Origin: an uncultured Solirubrobacter sp.
GTDB taxonomy: Bacteria > Actinomycetota > Thermoleophilia > Solirubrobacterales > Solirubrobacteraceae
NCBI GenBank assembly: GCA_937871635.1
Contig: CALMNS010000402.1
Coordinates: forward strand, 1-7,673
Reading direction: 5' to 3'
DNA length: 7,673 nucleotides
This document shows, one piece after another, positions 5,518 through 7,673 of this stretch. Numbering within the stretch: the first letter of the stretch is position 1; each line of letters begins with the position of its first letter. The notes under the pieces were generated by a model. The model was not told the DNA's origin, ran no database searches, and worked only from the letters and a program-made list of their open reading frames with translations. Both the position numbers and the translations under genes were made by a program.

Positions 5518-5563
5518 TGGTTCCGTCCGGCAATACGGCCCGGTTTCGGCTCGTGACTGGGCG
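5514..5563 (+). repeat. 50-bp intergenic repeat, copy 2
   Basis: This is the second copy of the element at 4653-4702, again beginning at the stop codon of the upstream gene. Its inner stem, GCCCGGT (5538-5544) with ACTGGGC (5556-5562), forms seven pairs including one G·U. The 12-bp outer stem of copy 1 is lost because the right arm is different. A 9-bp direct repeat, CGTGACTGG, follows at 5552-5560 and 5562-5570, and the second unit runs into a long inverted repeat. Confidence 0.85.
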
Positions 5564-5566
5564 TGA

Positions 5567-5629
5567 CTGGCGGTCGCCGCTGCCCGGCTGCATACCGGAG
5601 GTACGCGGGCGGGCAGCGGCGGCCGTCAG
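5567..5629 (+). other. 63-nt near-perfect hairpin between the small ORF and the CtaG-like gene
   Basis: Bases 5567-5586 pair with 5610-5629 at all 20 positions, two of them G·U wobbles. The 23-base interior folds further: 5588-5591 pair with 5605-5608 (one wobble), then TACC (5593-5596) pairs with GGTA (5600-5603) around a GGA triloop. Only two positions inside the arms are unpaired (5587/5609 and 5592/5604). No T tract follows, so it could be a U-less terminator, an mRNA-stabilising structure separating oxidase and assembly-factor messages, or a palindromic intergenic element. A smaller GGCGC/GCGCC hairpin (5629-5644) follows. Confidence 0.7.
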
Positions 5630-5685
5630 GCGCGCCCAGGCGCCGCCGAAGCCGCGGCGTATTCGTGGAGGGGGCCAGTAACCGG

Positions 5686-6483
5686 ATGGCCGTCCTCGTC
5701 TCGCTGGCGGCCGCCGAGCTCCTCTACGTGCGGGCCCTGCGCATCCTCGCGCGCCGCGGCGTGCGGGTCCCGCGCGGGCAGATCGCGCTCTGGCACGCCG
5801 GGATCGCCCTGTGGCTCGTCGCCTTCCTCACCCCGCTCGACCGGTTGGGCGGCGAGCTCCTCTCCGCCCACATGGCCGAGCACCTGCTCATCGCCGACCT
5901 CGGCGCCCCGCTGCTCCTCGCCGGCGCGCGCAACCCGGTGCTCGCCTTCCTCCTCCCCCGCCCCGCGCTCGTCGTCCTCGCCCGCCGTCGCCGCCTGCGC
6001 TCGGCGTTCCGCACGCTGCGCCGGCCGCTCGTGGCCATCGCCGTCTACGCCGTCGTCCTTTACTTCTGGCACTTCGACTTCGCCTTCACCGCGGCGGTGG
6101 AGTCCGACCTCGTGCACGCCCTGCAGCACGGGAGCTTCGTGGGGATCGGGGTGCTCGTCTGGTGGTCGGCGCTCGAGCCCAAGCGGCGGCGCCTGGGCGG
6201 CGAGCTGTGGAAGATCGGCCACATCCTCGGCGCGCGGCTCGTCGGGATGTTCCTCGGGATGGGCTTCGTGATCGTCCGCCAGCCGCTCTACGCGGACGTC
6301 TACGGGAGCGGCGAGCGAGGGTTCGGCCTCTCGGCGGTGGCCGACCAGCAGCTCGCCGGCGGCCTGATGGTCGGGCTCGACGTGGCGATCATGCTCTTCG
6401 CGCTGACCTTCTTCTTCCTCCGCGCGGCGGGGGACGAGGACCGGGCGCGCGGGACCCACGCCCCGCGGCGGACTACCGCTTGA
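5686..6483 (+). CDS. ctaG: CtaG-like cytochrome c oxidase assembly membrane protein
   Basis: The 265-residue product is a polytopic membrane protein of the caa3_CtaG type, linked to copper insertion or maturation of cytochrome oxidase. Family features visible are SAHMAEHLL (60-68, with the H62-x3-H66 pair), YFWHF (126-130), LVHALQHGSF (142-151, with H144 and H148), a WW-x-x-L-E-P segment (159-165), and DQQLAGGLM (220-228) before the last helix. The His pairs are candidate copper ligands by family analogy. The ATG at 5686 keeps a complete first helix and has GGAGGGG 12 bases upstream, which is a long spacing. An in-frame GTG at 5665, adding seven residues, is the main alternative; one at 5563 would add a basic, arginine-rich tail lying in the hairpin and is unlikely. 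The 3' end overlaps the convergent cytochrome gene by 11 bp. Confidence 0.88.
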   Translation: MAVLVSLAAAELLYVRALRILARRGVRVPRGQIALWHAGIALWLVAFLTPLDRLGGELLSAHMAEHLLIADLGAPLLLAGARNPVLAFLLPRPALVVLARRRRLRSAFRTLRRPLVAIAVYAVVLYFWHFDFAFTAAVESDLVHALQHGSFVGIGVLVWWSALEPKRRRLGGELWKIGHILGARLVGMFLGMGFVIVRQPLYADVYGSGERGFGLSAVADQQLAGGLMVGLDVAIMLFALTFFFLRAAGDEDRARGTHAPRRTTA

Positions 6484-7234
6484 CGGTGAGCTTGCCCAGC
6501 ATGCCGCCCTCGCGGTGGCCGGGCACGGAGCAGTAGAACGTGTACTCGCCGGGCGCGGCGTCGAAGGAGATCCTCGAGACGCCCCCGTCCTTGACCACCG
6601 GGCCCACCTCGTCGACACCGTTGCCCTCGACGGCGATGTTGTGGTCGATGGCCGACTCGTTCGGCGAGGTGAGCGTGAGGTCGCCGGGCTCGGCCTCGGC
6701 GCCGCCGAAGGCGTAGGCGAGCGCGCCGGTCGGGTCGGCCGGGATGTCCACCGTGCCGCCCTCGGCCTTGGCGATCTCCGTCGAGCGCTTGACTCCCACG
6801 GTGGCCAGCAGCCCGCGGTCCTCCCCCGGCTCGGCGACCACGCTGCCCACGTAGGCGGCGACGTCGCGCGCCTGCTCGTCGGAGATGTCGAGCTCCTTGG
6901 AGTCGGGCATCTCGGAGAGGCGCTTGCCCGTCCTGGGGTCGACCTGGGCGCCGCGGGCGGGGTTGTGGATCTGCGTCTTGACCAGCCCCACGAAGGTCGA
7001 CTCGCCCAGGCCGTCCCGGCGGGCCTGCTGGAAGGCCTCGTCGAGGTTCGGCCCGGTGACGCCGGTCGTCTCCGCGCGGTTGAGCGTGTGGCACGAGCCG
7101 CACTTCTGGACGAAGACCTGCTTGCCGGCCACCAGGTTGTCGCCGTCGTCGACGAGCTGGCAGCCCGAGACGCCCACCAGCAGGACGGCGGATGTCGCGA
7201 GCGGCACGAGCCGCCTCCAGTGCCTCGCGAACAT
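6473..7234 (-). CDS. Lipoprotein with fused c-type cytochrome and cupredoxin domains
   Basis: The 253-residue product starts with a lipoprotein signal peptide (RRLVPLATSAVLLVGVSGC) whose lipobox VSGC places the lipidated Cys at 25. Residues about 33-135 form a class I cytochrome c: C45-x-x-C48-H49 binds heme, and M109 (SEMPD) is the likely axial Met. Residues about 155-253 form a cupredoxin with type 1 copper ligands H198, C235, H240 and M245 (YCSVPGH plus GGM), as in plastocyanin-like domains. It should therefore be a membrane-anchored extracytoplasmic electron carrier with two redox centres. Because CoxB has no fused cytochrome, this protein is a natural candidate donor to CuA; that is inference from context. 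The ATG at 7232-7234 lacks a Shine-Dalgarno and has a -10-like box seven bases upstream, suggesting a leaderless message. It lies 18 bp after the glycosyltransferase gene. Confidence 0.92.
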   Translation of the reverse strand: MFARHWRRLVPLATSAVLLVGVSGCQLVDDGDNLVAGKQVFVQKCGSCHTLNRAETTGVTGPNLDEAFQQARRDGLGESTFVGLVKTQIHNPARGAQVDPRTGKRLSEMPDSKELDISDEQARDVAAYVGSVVAEPGEDRGLLATVGVKRSTEIAKAEGGTVDIPADPTGALAYAFGGAEAEPGDLTLTSPNESAIDHNIAVEGNGVDEVGPVVKDGGVSRISFDAAPGEYTFYCSVPGHREGGMLGKLTVKR

Positions 7235-7247
7235 GGGCGGGATCGTA
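7235..7247 (-). promoter_or_regulatory. -10-like box before the cytochrome-cupredoxin gene, predicted leaderless start
   Basis: Read on the minus strand, TACGAT (7247-7242) is followed by CCCGCCC and then the ATG at 7234. The box fits the actinobacterial TANNNT -10 pattern, and a start seven bases downstream would coincide with the ATG. No recognisable -35 was found. The gap between the glycosyltransferase stop and this ATG has no Shine-Dalgarno, which argues against simple read-through translation. Confidence 0.38.
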
Positions 7248-7252
7248 ATGGA

Positions 7253-7672
7253 TCAGGGCGACGGCAGCGACGCCAGCTCGCCGCGGGCGGCGGCGACCAC
7301 CGATCGGGCCACGCCGTCCCACGAGTAGCGCTCGCGGGTCGTCGCGACGATCGCCTCGCGGGTCTCGGCCCGCAGCGCCGCCGGGGCGGTCAGCCAGCCC
7401 GTCAGCGCGGCGGCGAGGTCGGGGACGGCCCGCGGGCCCGGGTCGAACGCCAGCCAGGGCCGCGCCGCGGCCGGGACGGCGTCGCCGAGCGCCACGGCGA
7501 CCTCGGCGAGCCCCGAGTGCCGGGCGACGACCGGGAAGGAGCCGCACGCCGCGGCCTCGGCGGCCACCATCCCGAACGCCTCGGGGAAGGTGCTCGGCAT
7601 GACCGTCGCCTCCGCGGCGGGCAGGAGGTCGGCTAGCTCTGAGTGCTCGAGGCGGCCCGTCCAGGCGACGCG
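7253..7672 (-). CDS. GT4-type glycosyltransferase, C-terminal part (cut by window edge)
   Basis: Only the last 139 residues are inside the window; the start lies beyond the right edge. The frame reads in with RVAWTGRLEHSELADLLPAA, matching the usual GT4 segment where a G-x-L-x-x-x-E/D-L strand-helix precedes the donor site. It continues with MPSTFPEAFGMVAAEAAACG. This holds the E-x7-E nucleotide-sugar motif (E of PEAFGM and E of AAEAAACG), followed by PVVARHSGLAEV. The fold is therefore GT-B, using a nucleotide-sugar donor for transfer to an unknown acceptor. The tail ends in YSWDGVARSVVAAARGELASLPSP, with the stop 18 bp before the cytochrome-cupredoxin start. No functional relation to the oxidase genes is evident. 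Confidence 0.85.
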   Translation of the reverse strand, partial: RVAWTGRLEHSELADLLPAAEATVMPSTFPEAFGMVAAEAAACGSFPVVARHSGLAEVAVALGDAVPAAARPWLAFDPGPRAVPDLAAALTGWLTAPAALRAETREAIVATTRERYSWDGVARSVVAAARGELASLPSP

Positions 7673-7673
7673 C

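Noticed and set aside
4653..5629. CRISPR array or insertion sequence explanation for the repeats after the USP-like gene
   Set aside because: There are only two copies of each repeat with no regular spacers, no cas gene and no transposase frame or target-site duplication in the window.
5563..5685. GTG at 5563 as the start of the CtaG-like protein
   Set aside because: It would add 41 mostly Arg/Gly residues encoded by the long hairpin and repeat; the family N-terminus begins with the helix starting near 5686.
6300..7547. Long minus-strand frame (415 residues) and the plus-strand frame 6515-7636 over the cytochrome and glycosyltransferase genes
   Set aside because: Both are Arg/Gly/Ala-rich shadows in other frames of genes with clear heme, copper and GT4 motifs.

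Overview
The window is very GC-rich and uses the GC-biased codons, GTG starts and short intergenic gaps typical of Actinobacteria. The oxidase subtype (A2, YSHP motif), the separate lipoprotein cytochrome c and the general gene style suggest a deep-branching actinobacterium such as Thermoleophilia (Solirubrobacterales/Gaiellales). That placement is inferred from memory of similar proteins and was not tested by a search.

Layout. On the left, a minus-strand two-CBS-domain protein (29-439) faces away from a small plus-strand AraC-type HTH protein (587-994); a perfect 12-bp palindrome lies just upstream of the latter. Two hairpins and a probable promoter (994-1079) separate the regulator from an aa3-type cytochrome c oxidase operon. 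The operon runs coxB (CuA subunit II, 1079-1876), coxA (heme-copper subunit I, 1873-3819), a tandem-repeat USP-like protein of unknown role (3820-4656), coxC (subunit III, 4712-5311), a 35-residue single-TM protein (5410-5517) and a CtaG-like membrane assembly factor (5686-6483). A convergent minus-strand gene (6473-7234) overlaps the CtaG gene tail to tail and encodes a lipoprotein that fuses a c-type cytochrome to a cupredoxin. Upstream of it on the same strand is the C-terminal part of a GT4-type glycosyltransferase (7253-7672), cut by the right edge.

How it works together. CoxA, CoxB and CoxC form the proton-pumping terminal oxidase. CtaG-like proteins help copper delivery. CoxB has no fused cytochrome c domain, so the lipoprotein cytochrome c-cupredoxin is a plausible electron donor to CuA. 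No heme A synthase, Sco or bc complex gene is visible.

The least ordinary parts are non-coding. A 50-bp element is duplicated immediately after the stop codons of the USP-like gene and the small membrane-protein gene. Its internal hairpin shows a compensatory base-pair change between copies. In copy 1 a 12-bp outer stem covers the coxC Shine-Dalgarno and the first base of its start codon. A separate 63-nt near-perfect hairpin lies before the CtaG gene. The two transcription units for coxB and the cytochrome-cupredoxin lipoprotein both lack a Shine-Dalgarno and share the same 8 bases between a -10-like box and the start codon, suggesting leaderless mRNAs.
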